The notes under the pieces are model-generated. The model was not told the origin of the DNA. It did no database searches and saw only the letters and a program-made list of their open reading frames with translations. A stretch of DNA of 64,000 nucleotides. It comes from Gemmatimonadota bacterium. Lineage in GTDB: Bacteria > Gemmatimonadota > Gemmatimonadetes > Longimicrobiales > Gaopeijiaceae. Positions 24,455-32,877 of this stretch are shown in pieces. The stretch's first letter is position 1. Each line of letters begins with the position of its first letter. The translations under genes and the position numbers were made by a program. Where the stretch lies: contig JBBEBG010000020.1 in the NCBI GenBank assembly GCA_040882465.1, positions 46,087-110,086 on the forward strand, read 5' to 3'.

Positions 24455-25636
24455 TTGCCGAAAGTAGAGATCGACGTGGTCCCGGTGGGAGAGTTGGTCA
24501 CCTACGCCCAGACCGCTCTTCGACTGGCCCGCGGGGGCGGTCGCCTTCCGATTCCACCGCACCTCGCTGCGGCGCAATCACACAATCCATACGCCGATCC
24601 GGAGGATCCCGGACTTCTCGTGGCCCGCATCGGAGATCAGTGTGTGGGTCACATCGGGCTCATACCGGGCCGGGTCCAAATCGATGGCCGGAACTGGAAG
24701 GTGTATTGGGGTTCCGCGCTCTTCGTGGATGAAGCCCACCGCAAGTCCGGCGTCGGAACGTTCCTGATCAGCCGCCTGCTCTCTCTCGACATCGATTTCG
24801 TTGGCGCCGAGATGAGCCGCACGGCGGAGAGGATGTGGCGGCTGATCGGCCTGACGAAGGTGCTCGGCCCCCGGACGGTCTATTCCGTGCAACTCGATCG
24901 AGTGAGGAGCGCGGTTGGCGTCCGAGCATCCCTTCCGCAGTGGATGGAACCGGTCGGGGCCGTGATCGGCAAGGCGATGGAGGTATGTTACCCGTTTCTG
25001 AGGCGCCTGCTTTACCTCGCCCTGCTCCGTCCTTTCCGCCGATCACTTCGCGGCGTGACGGTCTCTCCGGTGGATCAGCTTCCGCCCGAGTTCGACGATA
25101 TTGGAACCCCGAATGACAGTGAGAAGGACGATCATCCCGTGGAATTCCAACGAGGACTGGAGTGGATCAACTGGAAACTTGCCCATCCGTGGATCCTGCC
25201 CGAGGACCAGGTGTCGCCGGAATTGAGCGAGGTCTCCGACCAATACTATTTCGATCTGTCGAGGCCGCTCTTCGCTCTGCACGCCTTCACGTTCCGTGAG
25301 CAGGCCACCGGAACTTCCCGTGGGTACTTGTTGATTTCGGTCTCCGCTTCTCGAAGACATCGCCATACGCAGTTGAAGGTATTGGATGCCAGTCGGGACC
25401 TCAACGCGGAGCTCGCGCTCGCCATGGCCTTCCGCGTGGGATGGACCTACCAGGCCGACCTACTCGTCTTCTCCGAAAAACTTGGGCGGAGACTGGCGGA
25501 AACATGGATTGGACGCCGGCTTCTTCGCCGAGAGGTTCACGAGTACGCTTGCCGCCCGAGGAAGGGGAGCCAGTTCGAGCAAAATCTGCATCGTGTTACG
25601 GTCGACATCTGCGACGGCGACTACTCGTTCACCTGA
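24455..25636 (+). CDS. GNAT-fold N-acyltransferase
   Basis: 393 aa. The N-terminal half (about 1-150) has GNAT motifs: a central strand LVARIGDQCVGHIGL and WGSALFVDEAHRKSGVGTFLISRLL, where RKSGVGT is the acyl-CoA pyrophosphate-binding motif A. The C-terminal half has no assigned domain and may be a second, degenerate GNAT-like fold. The TTG start gives MPKVEIDV; no better start is seen. It directly follows the carrier protein gene and nearly abuts the deacetylase gene, so it may use acyl-carrier or acyl-CoA as donor to acylate an amino group, possibly of a sugar. The substrate is unknown. Confidence 0.65.
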   Translation: MPKVEIDVVPVGELVTYAQTALRLARGGGRLPIPPHLAAAQSHNPYADPEDPGLLVARIGDQCVGHIGLIPGRVQIDGRNWKVYWGSALFVDEAHRKSGVGTFLISRLLSLDIDFVGAEMSRTAERMWRLIGLTKVLGPRTVYSVQLDRVRSAVGVRASLPQWMEPVGAVIGKAMEVCYPFLRRLLYLALLRPFRRSLRGVTVSPVDQLPPEFDDIGTPNDSEKDDHPVEFQRGLEWINWKLAHPWILPEDQVSPELSEVSDQYYFDLSRPLFALHAFTFREQATGTSRGYLLISVSASRRHRHTQLKVLDASRDLNAELALAMAFRVGWTYQADLLVFSEKLGRRLAETWIGRRLLRREVHEYACRPRKGSQFEQNLHRVTVDICDGDYSFT

Positions 25637-25655
25637 TTTTCACAAGGGGAAGGGT

Positions 25656-26687
25656 GTGGGAAGACTTACCGAAGCCGTTCTAGAGTCCGTCCCGCTCGCG
25701 CTCTACCAGAGGATCTTTCGTCGTCCCTGTATCGGCATCAATTACCACATGGTGTCCGACGGCTCGCTTTCCCATGTCGAACACGTTCTCAAATACAAGA
25801 CGGCGGCCATGTTCGATGAGGATGTGGCCTACCTCCGAGAGAATTTCGAACTAATATCCTATCGAGATGTCGTTGCGAGATCGGGGGCGGCGGAGCGCCC
25901 TCGTCCACGAACGCCGATTACTCTCACCTTCGATGACGGATACTCGCAGTGTTACTCCGTGGCGCGGCCCATCCTTCTTCGCCACGGGGCACCCTGCACC
26001 TTCTTCATCATCACCGATTCCGTGGACAATGAATTTCTTCCGTACGCCAACAAGGCCTCCCTTTGCATCGCACGGGTCCGTGAGCTTCTCGACACAGGGG
26101 GAGAGGACCCCCTAAGCGTCGTGTCCCAGACCGTCGGCACGGATTTCGATACGGTAGAGGATTTCGCGCGCTGGATGCGCCCTCTCTATACATCCGACAC
26201 CCCGAACATCGATCGGATCTGTGATGTCCTGAAGATCGACTCAGACGCTTTTCTGAATGACCATCGTCCGTTCATGACGAGTGCGGAGATCCGGCAACTG
26301 GTTGCGGACGGTTTCACGGTCGGCGCGCATACGCGAAGGCACCCCTACTTGAGCAACCTCGCGGACGAACGAACGATCGAAGACGAAATCGTTCAATCCT
26401 GTGAGTATGTCAGGGACCTCACCGGTCAGCCTTCCGTGCCATTCGCATTTCCCTTCTCTGCGGGCCAACTCGATCGAGCCTTTTTAGAGCGGATTCGAAG
26501 AGAAAACGACTGCGTCGGATACATGTTCGACATGCGGGGCCTGACGATCGACCGGCCCTTCATTGTCAATCGAATCGGGGGAGACTCCCTCGACGCCGTG
26601 TCGGTGGAAGAGTCGAACCTCCCCCACTTGATGCGTCGGGCGTACAAGGGGTACTTGCGACGGACCATCTGGCGCCAGAATCGATAA
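25656..26687 (+). CDS. Polysaccharide deacetylase (NodB/CE4 family)
   Basis: Hydrolyses N- or O-acetyl groups from sugars. The CE4 metal site is present: LTFDDGYSQC near residue 88 (motif 1, Asp-Asp) and VGAHTRRHPYLSNL near 222 (motif 2, His-x3-His), followed by FAFPFSAG as motif 3. 343 aa from the GTG at 25656, which follows a GGGGAAGGG ribosome site; the open frame upstream of it lies inside the GNAT gene in another frame and is not coding. No signal peptide, so it probably acts on a cytoplasmic or lipid-linked sugar. It is 19 bases after the GNAT gene, suggesting deacetylation followed by re-acylation of an amino sugar (inference). Confidence 0.82.
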   Translation: MGRLTEAVLESVPLALYQRIFRRPCIGINYHMVSDGSLSHVEHVLKYKTAAMFDEDVAYLRENFELISYRDVVARSGAAERPRPRTPITLTFDDGYSQCYSVARPILLRHGAPCTFFIITDSVDNEFLPYANKASLCIARVRELLDTGGEDPLSVVSQTVGTDFDTVEDFARWMRPLYTSDTPNIDRICDVLKIDSDAFLNDHRPFMTSAEIRQLVADGFTVGAHTRRHPYLSNLADERTIEDEIVQSCEYVRDLTGQPSVPFAFPFSAGQLDRAFLERIRRENDCVGYMFDMRGLTIDRPFIVNRIGGDSLDAVSVEESNLPHLMRRAYKGYLRRTIWRQNR

Positions 26688-26862
26688 GGCACAGATGTGA
26701 TGACCAACCTCCTTGCAGAATCCTTGCGTCCGCGCACCGCAGGTGCATCGGATTGCCCTCACTCCAGCCGCTTCAGAGACTCTCCGGGTCCTCCAGAGCG
26801 CCAGCCGACGAGAGTCGCCCCCCGCTTTGACTTCACTCGGAGCGGCCGGTACGATTCGCCCC

Positions 26863-27096
26863 ATGAGGATCCTGACCGTTAGAAATGGGGCGGGCACGAC
26901 GCTCTGCGACCACCGCACGGCGCAGGGATGGGAGGGAGAATACGCGGTGAAACTCCAGGTAGACGGGCGCAAAGGGCTCCGTCGCCCGCGGTGTCGGACT
27001 CCAGTGGAACGCATCGTCTTCGGCGGTCGATCCGCATTTTTCTGCCCCGAGTGCCAGCCCTGGGAGGAGCGCTGTCGAACCCGATCCGGATCCTGA
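26863..27096 (+). pseudogene. mutM 3' remnant fused to a purD-like start (deletion scar)
   Basis: The frame begins MRILTVRNG, resembling the PurD start MKILVVGNG including the TTCGCCC just upstream, then switches to a clear MutM C-terminus: GTTLCDHRTAQGWEGEYA and IVFGGRSAFFCPECQ match intact MutM (GTTLRDYRTAEGWKGSYA, SVFGGRSAFHCPRCQ). One zinc-finger Cys is lost, and about 2 kb of purD-mutM sequence would be missing. The identity to the intact mutM is clearly imperfect at the DNA level, so this is not a very recent copy. It accounts for most of the 363-base space before the next gene; 26688-26862 shows nothing else. Confidence 0.65.
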
Positions 27097-28316
27097 TCGT
27101 GGACGACGGGATCGGGTTCGGAGGGGCGATCGTGTCCACGGCCAACCTGATCCGTGCACTCGACCGGACCCGCTTCGAGCCGATCTTCGTCAGCGCTACG
27201 AACCACGCCCTCCTGGCGAGTGCTCTCAAGGAAGCGGCACCCGGAACCCACGTGGCGATCGCCCGCCGTATTCTCCATCACTACCGCCTGAGTGCGATCG
27301 CTGAACGGATCCGGCGACTTCCTTTCGCCCCCTTCCGGAAGTTCGTGGAAACCCTCTTCTACGGCCTGAGGCATCTCGTGAACCTGCCGTACACGCTGCG
27401 GCTGGCTTACCTCGGACTTCGGTACCGCGCCGACCTCGTGCAGTTGAACCTCGGGCTTGGCCAGGACGAGGCCGCCGTGGCTGCAATCCTTCTCCGAAAT
27501 CCCCGCGTCGTTTTCCTGCGGGGTTACTGGGGAATGGGACGGATCCAGATGCACGTGTTCGCGCCGGGCATCCGCAAGTTCGTCGCCGTTTCCCGGTACA
27601 TCGCCGACCGGGTGATCGAGGGCGGAGTCGAACCGGAGCGCGTCACGGTCGCGACGTCCCCTGTCATCCTCGAAGAAGTGAGCGAGGCGTCGCTCCGTGA
27701 GGTGCGGGACCGGCACGACCTCGCCCCGGGGCTGCCCCTCTTCGGAATCTTCGGACGTGTCGTGCCCTGGAAAGGGCAGCTCGAGTCTCTCAGGGCGGCG
27801 GCGCTCGTCCTCGAGCTGGTCCCGACGGCGAAGGCGCTGGTCGTGGGTGACGCCTCCGACGGGGACCAGGCATACATGAGCCACCTCGTTGCATTCGTGC
27901 AGGAACGCGGACTGGAAGGTCGGATCATCTTCACCGGATACCGGGATGATGTGGCCACGTATTACACGCTCCTCGACGTGTCGGTACATGCCTCGATCGA
28001 GCCGGAGCCCTCCGGGCGCGTCATCTTCGAGGCAATGAGTTATGGAACTCCGGTCGTCGCGTCACACCTCGGGGGCCCGAAGGAGTTCGTAGAGGAAGGC
28101 GTGGACGGATTCATCGTGGACCCCACCGATGCCGCGCGCGTGGCCGAACGGGTTGTGACACTCCTCCGAGACAACGCGATGCGAGACAGAATGGGCGCCC
28201 ACGGAAAGGAGAAGATGCGCCGCCTGTACGGACCGGAGCCTTACGCGCGGCAGGTCGAGGCCGTGTACGACGAGGTGGTGGGTGCCTCGCCCCCGGAGGA
28301 AGCGCGGAAACCGTGA
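27051..28316 (+). CDS. Family 4 (GT-B) glycosyltransferase
   Basis: Retaining GT-B glycosyltransferase. The first domain begins IRILIVDDGIGFGGA; the C-terminal nucleotide-sugar domain contains FGIFGRVVPWKGQ near residue 239 and the GT4 signature EPEPSGRVIFEAMSYGTPV (E-x7-E) near 326, then VASHLGGPKEFVEEG. The start is uncertain: the GTG at 27051 gives a sensible N-terminus but lies within the mutM remnant, and the frame has no ATG near. GGGAGGAG at 27062 may serve a CTG at 27072. The stop overlaps the following protease gene (GTGA). A role in envelope glycan synthesis is likely. Confidence 0.82.
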   Translation: MPALGGALSNPIRILIVDDGIGFGGAIVSTANLIRALDRTRFEPIFVSATNHALLASALKEAAPGTHVAIARRILHHYRLSAIAERIRRLPFAPFRKFVETLFYGLRHLVNLPYTLRLAYLGLRYRADLVQLNLGLGQDEAAVAAILLRNPRVVFLRGYWGMGRIQMHVFAPGIRKFVAVSRYIADRVIEGGVEPERVTVATSPVILEEVSEASLREVRDRHDLAPGLPLFGIFGRVVPWKGQLESLRAAALVLELVPTAKALVVGDASDGDQAYMSHLVAFVQERGLEGRIIFTGYRDDVATYYTLLDVSVHASIEPEPSGRVIFEAMSYGTPVVASHLGGPKEFVEEGVDGFIVDPTDAARVAERVVTLLRDNAMRDRMGAHGKEKMRRLYGPEPYARQVEAVYDEVVGASPPEEARKP

Positions 28317-29857
28317 GACCCCGGATCGCCGCCGCCGCCGCACTCTTGCTGATGCCCACCCTCGCCGGTGCGCAGGCCCCCGATGCGCCGGCTCCCGATG
28401 CCGCCTCTGCCAGCTTCCCCTCCCCCGACGGCCGCAACCTCCCCGTCGTCGAGCACACGCTCGACAATGGGATGCGTTTCCTCCTCCTTCCCCGTGAGGG
28501 AGCGCCCACAGTCTCCTTCGTGGTGCACGTCCCCGTCGGGAGCGTGAACGAGTCTCTCGGCAACACCGGGATCGCGCACTTCCTCGAGCACCTCCTCTTC
28601 AAGGGGACGACGACGGTCGGCACGCGTGACCTCAACGCGGAGCTCGCCCTCTTCGAGCGGATGGACGCGGCGCACGATTCCCTCGTTCGAGCACGCGGTG
28701 AGATCCCGGCGCCGGACACCGCGGCAGCCTCCCGGCTCGAATCCCGGATCCGCGCGCTCGAGGATTCTGCCCGCGCCTACACCGTATCGAACGAGTTCGA
28801 CGAAATCCTTTCGCGGGCCGGCGCCCGCGGGCTCAACGCGACCACGAGCTACGAGGCCACGCAGTACTTCGTGAACCTCCCGGCCAACCGAACCAAGCTC
28901 TGGTTCGTTCTCGAGGCCGACCGGATGCGAAATCCAGTCTTTCGCGAGTTCTACGCGGAACGCCAGGTGATCGCCGAGGAACGGCTGACGCGGACGGAAA
29001 ACTCGCCGGCCGGGCTCCTCTACGAAGCGCATATCGGTGCCGCCTTTCGCGTCCACCCCTACGGCGTGCCCCCCATCGGGCACATGGACGACATCTTGAA
29101 CGTCTCGCGAGGTCAGGTCGAAGAATATTATCGGCGGTATTACGGGCCGAATAACACGGTCGTCGCGATCGTGGGGGACTTCGACGCGGATTCGGCGATG
29201 GTCTGGGCGGACCAGTACTTCGGCCCCTTGGAACCGGGCGATCCTCCGATTCCCGTCCTCGTGCGCGAGCCGGAGCAGAGGGGAGAGCGTCGAGTGGAAG
29301 TCCTCTACGACGCGGAGCCGCAGATCCGGATCGCCTGGAAGATTCCCGACGCATTCCATCCGGACGCGCCCGCGCTCACGATGCTTGTGAACGTCCTCGT
29401 CGCCGGGCGGGACGCGCGCCTCTACCGGCGCCTCGTGCGGGACGATCGGATTGCCACCTCCGTCACGGCCGGGACCGGGCCCGCCGCGCGTTATCCGGGA
29501 ATCTTCACGATCTCGGCCGTGCCCCGGGCGCCCCACACCGTCGAGGAGATCGAGGCCGTGATCTACGAGGAGCTCGAACGCCTGCGAGCGGAACCCCCGA
29601 CTGAAGAGGAGGTCGAGCGGGTCCGGACGCGCCTCGAGGCCGACCAGGTTCGGCGCCTCGTCTCGAGTCAGGGATTGGCCTTCCAGCTGGCCGGATCGGA
29701 AGCGACCTGGGGAGATTGGCGGGAGACCTTCGTACTCCAGGAGCGGCTCGGCGAGGTCACGCCGGAGGACCTCGCGGGCGTTCTGGAGCGGTACTTGCGC
29801 CCCGAGACCCGCACGGTGGGGATCCTTCGACGAGCAGACGAGGACCCGGCGCCATGA
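28313..29857 (+). CDS. Secreted M16-family zinc metallopeptidase (catalytic subunit)
   Basis: 514 aa with an N-terminal signal peptide (hydrophobic AAAAALLLMPTLAGAQA). The inverted zinc-binding motif HFLEH is at residues 89-93 after the typical NTGIA lead, and NATTSYEATQYFVNLP belongs to the M16 catalytic domain; the second half is the inactive M16C-type domain with DARLYRRLVRDDR. Pitrilysin-like proteases degrade peptides in the periplasm. The GTG start overlaps the glycosyltransferase stop, and the stop overlaps the next M16 gene (ATGA), indicating a two-subunit enzyme. Confidence 0.9.
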   Translation: MRPRIAAAAALLLMPTLAGAQAPDAPAPDAASASFPSPDGRNLPVVEHTLDNGMRFLLLPREGAPTVSFVVHVPVGSVNESLGNTGIAHFLEHLLFKGTTTVGTRDLNAELALFERMDAAHDSLVRARGEIPAPDTAAASRLESRIRALEDSARAYTVSNEFDEILSRAGARGLNATTSYEATQYFVNLPANRTKLWFVLEADRMRNPVFREFYAERQVIAEERLTRTENSPAGLLYEAHIGAAFRVHPYGVPPIGHMDDILNVSRGQVEEYYRRYYGPNNTVVAIVGDFDADSAMVWADQYFGPLEPGDPPIPVLVREPEQRGERRVEVLYDAEPQIRIAWKIPDAFHPDAPALTMLVNVLVAGRDARLYRRLVRDDRIATSVTAGTGPAARYPGIFTISAVPRAPHTVEEIEAVIYEELERLRAEPPTEEEVERVRTRLEADQVRRLVSSQGLAFQLAGSEATWGDWRETFVLQERLGEVTPEDLAGVLERYLRPETRTVGILRRADEDPAP

Positions 29858-31365
29858 CGCTCCTCCTCCTCCTCGGGCTCGTGGGAGCCCCTCTCCCTCA
29901 GGCCGCGCCGGGACTCCCCGGCGGGGGTACCCCCGCCGGCGGCGCTCCCGCCGCACGGCCCGACACCCTCCCCCCCCCGGTCGGACGGGAGGCGGTGGAA
30001 GCCCTGATCTACCCGCCCCTCGTCTTCGATCCCCCGGAGGCCGACGAGCACGAGGTCCTCGGAGTCCCGGTTTATTACCTCCACGACCCGGCCCTCCCCC
30101 TCGTGGACTTCTTCGTCCAGCTCCGGGGCGGCCCGGGGCATTTCCCGCGCGCGGTGTTCGCACCCATTTCCGCCCTCCCTTCCCTCCTTCGCCTCGGCGG
30201 AACGCGGACGCTTCCCCCCGATTCCGTGGACTTGAAGATCGATCTCCTCGCCCTCCAGGTCTCGTTCTCGAGCGGGGGCGGGGGCTCCCTCGTGGGGCTC
30301 AACGCGCTCACCGACACCTTCGACGAAGGGATCGCGCTCCTCCGGGAGATGCTCCTCGCGCCGGGGCTCGACTCCGCCGCGCTCGAGGTGTGGCGAGGCC
30401 AGCAGCTCGAGGGGATCCGTCGGCGCGAAGACGACCCCCAGGGACTCGCCTATTCCGAGTTCAATCGACTCATGTTCGGGGACCATCCCACGGGGTGGGT
30501 GGCCACGGAGGAGGACTTCTCCGCCGACCGCCTCTCGAGGGAAAGCCTCCTCGCGGCGCACGAGACGCTGATCTGCCGGAACCGGATCATCCTGGGTCTC
30601 GCGGGAGACCTAAGCTGGGAAGACGCGGAGCTCCGGATTCTGGAGTTTCTGGAGCCGTGGCCGGAGTGCGCGGAAGAGCTCTCCGAACCGCCGGTGGCCG
30701 AGCTCCGCGACGAGCCGGGGGTTTTTCTCATCCGGAAGGAAGTGGAGCAGAGCACGGTGATCATGGCCCAGCCGGGAGGGCTCCTTCTCGACGACTCGCC
30801 GGAGTATTTCGCCTCTCGCATCGCGGATTTCATTCTCGGCTCCGGTGGATTCACCTCGCGGATGATGACGCGCGTGCGCACCGAGCAGGGGCTCGCCTAC
30901 GGAGCCTCTTCCCTCTGGGGCGCGTCCCGCCGGAGCCAGGGGCTCCTCGGCGCGCTCACCTTCACCCGCCCCGAGCGCACGATCGAAGCGGCACGTCTCC
31001 TCCGGGACGTCATGGATGAGTTCAGGGGGACGCCACCGGAATCGGACGAGGTCGAGTCCGCGCTCGAGGAGATCGCGAACGGCTACGTCTTCGCCTTCGA
31101 GTCCGCAGCGCAGATCGTGGCGCGCCGCATGGGATACCGCGCCCAGGAGCTCCCGGACGGCTGGTTGGAGCGGTACCTGGAAGGGCTCCAGGAGGTGACG
31201 CCCTCGGCGATCGCCGAGGTGACGGGGCGTTACCTCGACCCCTCCCGGATGACCATCCTCATCCTGGGCGACCCCACGCGGTTCGATCCGGGACTCGAGG
31301 AGCTCGGTCCCGTGTACGAGCTCTCGCCGGACGGGAGCGTGACCCCCTGGGACGCGGGTTTCTAA
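29854..31365 (+). CDS. Secreted M16-family protein lacking the zinc motif (partner subunit)
   Basis: 503 aa, with a hydrophobic N-terminus (LLLLLGLVGAPLPQAAP) followed by a Gly/Pro/Ala-rich stretch. The fold is M16 (FFVQLRGGPGH, then LGGTRTLP; later GGFTSRMMTRVRTEQGLAYG), but where the active enzyme has HxxEH this one reads APISALPSLLRLGG, so it cannot bind zinc. This catalytic plus non-catalytic pairing is the usual bacterial M16 arrangement. The ATG overlaps the previous stop. It converges with menG and overlaps it by 4 bases. Confidence 0.88.
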   Translation: MTLLLLLGLVGAPLPQAAPGLPGGGTPAGGAPAARPDTLPPPVGREAVEALIYPPLVFDPPEADEHEVLGVPVYYLHDPALPLVDFFVQLRGGPGHFPRAVFAPISALPSLLRLGGTRTLPPDSVDLKIDLLALQVSFSSGGGGSLVGLNALTDTFDEGIALLREMLLAPGLDSAALEVWRGQQLEGIRRREDDPQGLAYSEFNRLMFGDHPTGWVATEEDFSADRLSRESLLAAHETLICRNRIILGLAGDLSWEDAELRILEFLEPWPECAEELSEPPVAELRDEPGVFLIRKEVEQSTVIMAQPGGLLLDDSPEYFASRIADFILGSGGFTSRMMTRVRTEQGLAYGASSLWGASRRSQGLLGALTFTRPERTIEAARLLRDVMDEFRGTPPESDEVESALEEIANGYVFAFESAAQIVARRMGYRAQELPDGWLERYLEGLQEVTPSAIAEVTGRYLDPSRMTILILGDPTRFDPGLEELGPVYELSPDGSVTPWDAGF

Positions 31366-32096
31366 CCCCGCCGCCTTCCCACGTGGATCGCGGCGATCCC
31401 CCCCGTAAGGTACTCCCACTCGGGCGTCTCGAAGCCGGCGGCGGCGAGCTTTCTGGCGAGCGCTTCGGGCCCGGGGAATTCGCGGACCGACTCCGGAAGG
31501 TACTCGTACGCCCAGGGGTGCCCCGAGACGAGCTTCCCGAGAAAGGGAAGAATTCGTCGGAAGTAAAGTAGGTAGAGGGGCCGGAGGAGAGGATTCGGCG
31601 GCGTCGTGAACTCGAGCACCACGAGCCGTGCCCCCCGGCGGAGAACCCGGCCCAGCTCGCGAAATCCGGCGTCCACATCCGAGAGGTTTCGGACCCCGAA
31701 AGCCACCATCGCGCCATCGAAAGTCCCGTCCGGGAAGGGGAGCCCCAGGGTATCTGAGCATACGGGTAACACCCTGCTATTATTCAGCTTATCAACTCCC
31801 ACCTTGAGCATTGGATGAGCGAAGTCGGACGCGATGACCGTGCCCTGAAAGCCGCCGCGGCCCGCGAGCTCCAGGCTCAGATCGAGGGTGCCCGCGCATG
31901 CGTCGAGGACTCGGGCTCGTGTCGGCGTCCCCCCGAGGACGAGCCGGTCCACCGCCTTCCGGCGCCACCTCTTGTCCACATTGAGGGAGAGGACGTGGTT
32001 CAGGAGATCGTAGCGACCCGCGATGGAGGAGAAGATGGCCCGGACCTGCCGGTCGCGATCTTCCCCCTCGCGGGGGCGCGCTTCGGATTCCGTCAC
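31362..32096 (-). CDS. ubiE: Demethylmenaquinone/ubiquinone C-methyltransferase
   Basis: SAM-dependent methyltransferase finishing menaquinone (or ubiquinone) synthesis. MenG/UbiE family blocks: VRAIFSSIAGRYDLLNHVLS near residue 18, RVLDACAGTLDLSLEL (SAM motif I), VIASDFAHPMLKVG and the signature FDGAMVAFGVRNLSDV near 124, plus LEFTTPPNPLLRPLYLLYF. 244 aa, normal length. The menaquinone version is more likely for the lineage suggested. Divergent from the sigma factor gene with a 93-base spacer. Confidence 0.92.
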   Translation of the reverse strand: MTESEARPREGEDRDRQVRAIFSSIAGRYDLLNHVLSLNVDKRWRRKAVDRLVLGGTPTRARVLDACAGTLDLSLELAGRGGFQGTVIASDFAHPMLKVGVDKLNNSRVLPVCSDTLGLPFPDGTFDGAMVAFGVRNLSDVDAGFRELGRVLRRGARLVVLEFTTPPNPLLRPLYLLYFRRILPFLGKLVSGHPWAYEYLPESVREFPGPEALARKLAAAGFETPEWEYLTGGIAAIHVGRRRG

Positions 32097-32140
32097 GACA
32101 TTTCCCGAGCCGGGTTAGCTTGAATCCACCAGAGAGGGTT

Positions 32141-32166
32141 GAAACCTGTACTGTGGCTTCACCGTA
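32141..32166 (+). promoter_or_regulatory. Candidate ECF-type promoter for the sigma factor operon
   Basis: GAAAC at 32141-32145 and CGTA at 32163-32166 separated by 17 bases, resembling the GAAC / CGTC-type elements recognised by ECF sigma factors, and 23 bases before the sigma gene start. It would make the operon self-activating. Such short matches arise by chance, so this is tentative. Confidence 0.3.
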
Positions 32167-32189
32167 GGGAAGGCTCGCCGGGGCACCGC

Positions 32190-32813
32190 ATGACCACAGG
32201 CAACTCGGGAGGCCGAGCGCCGTTGAAGGCCAACGAGCTGGACGACCGCGCGCTCGTCGCGGAGGCGTGCGCCGGGCGGGACCGCGCCTTCGAGGAGCTC
32301 CTCCACAGGTACGAGCGCCCCGTTTTCTCCCTGGTGGTCCGCATGGTCCGGGATCATGCCCTGGCCGAAGACCTCGCGCAGGAAGTCTTCATCAAGGCCT
32401 TCCAGGCGATTCGCAGCTACGATCCGGCCTACAAGTTCTCGAGCTGGATCTTCAAGATCGCGAACAACCTCACGATCGATCACCTCCGGCGCCGGCGCAT
32501 CGAGACCGTGTCCATCCACGGATCCCCGCACGCGACCACCGTGGAGGACGAGATGGGGTCGCAGATCGTGCTCGAGTCCCAGGACGAAAACCCGGAGGAG
32601 TTCGTGGAGAGCCGCGAGCTGGGCGCACGGATCGAGGGGGCGATCGCGCGTCTTCGTCCGGAATACCGGACGGCGGTTCTCCTCCGTCACGTCGAAGGTT
32701 ACAGCTACGAAGAGGTGGCGGACATCATGGAGGTGCCGCTCGGAACCGCAAAAACCTATATCCACCGAGGGCGGACCGAGCTTCGGACACACCTCGCAGA
32801 GGTGGCGACGTGA
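32190..32813 (+). CDS. ECF-type RNA polymerase sigma factor (RpoE-like)
   Basis: 207 aa from the ATG at 32190. Sigma region 2 is seen in FEELLHRYERPVFSLVVRMV, LAEDLAQEVFIKAFQAI and KFSSWIFKIANNLTIDHLRR (residues about 34-105), and region 4 in LRPEYRTAVLLRHVEGYSYE with VPLGTAKTYIHRGR (about 150-205). A ~40-residue acidic linker separates them. The downstream gene encodes a membrane anti-sigma factor, and then come envelope proteins, so this is probably an envelope stress regulator. Confidence 0.9.
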   Translation: MTTGNSGGRAPLKANELDDRALVAEACAGRDRAFEELLHRYERPVFSLVVRMVRDHALAEDLAQEVFIKAFQAIRSYDPAYKFSSWIFKIANNLTIDHLRRRRIETVSIHGSPHATTVEDEMGSQIVLESQDENPEEFVESRELGARIEGAIARLRPEYRTAVLLRHVEGYSYEEVADIMEVPLGTAKTYIHRGRTELRTHLAEVAT

Positions 32814-32877
32814 GGCCATTGAAACCGGTCTCCACCGGGGGCCGTAGGGATGGATGTCAAGAAACTCGGAGGTCTGT

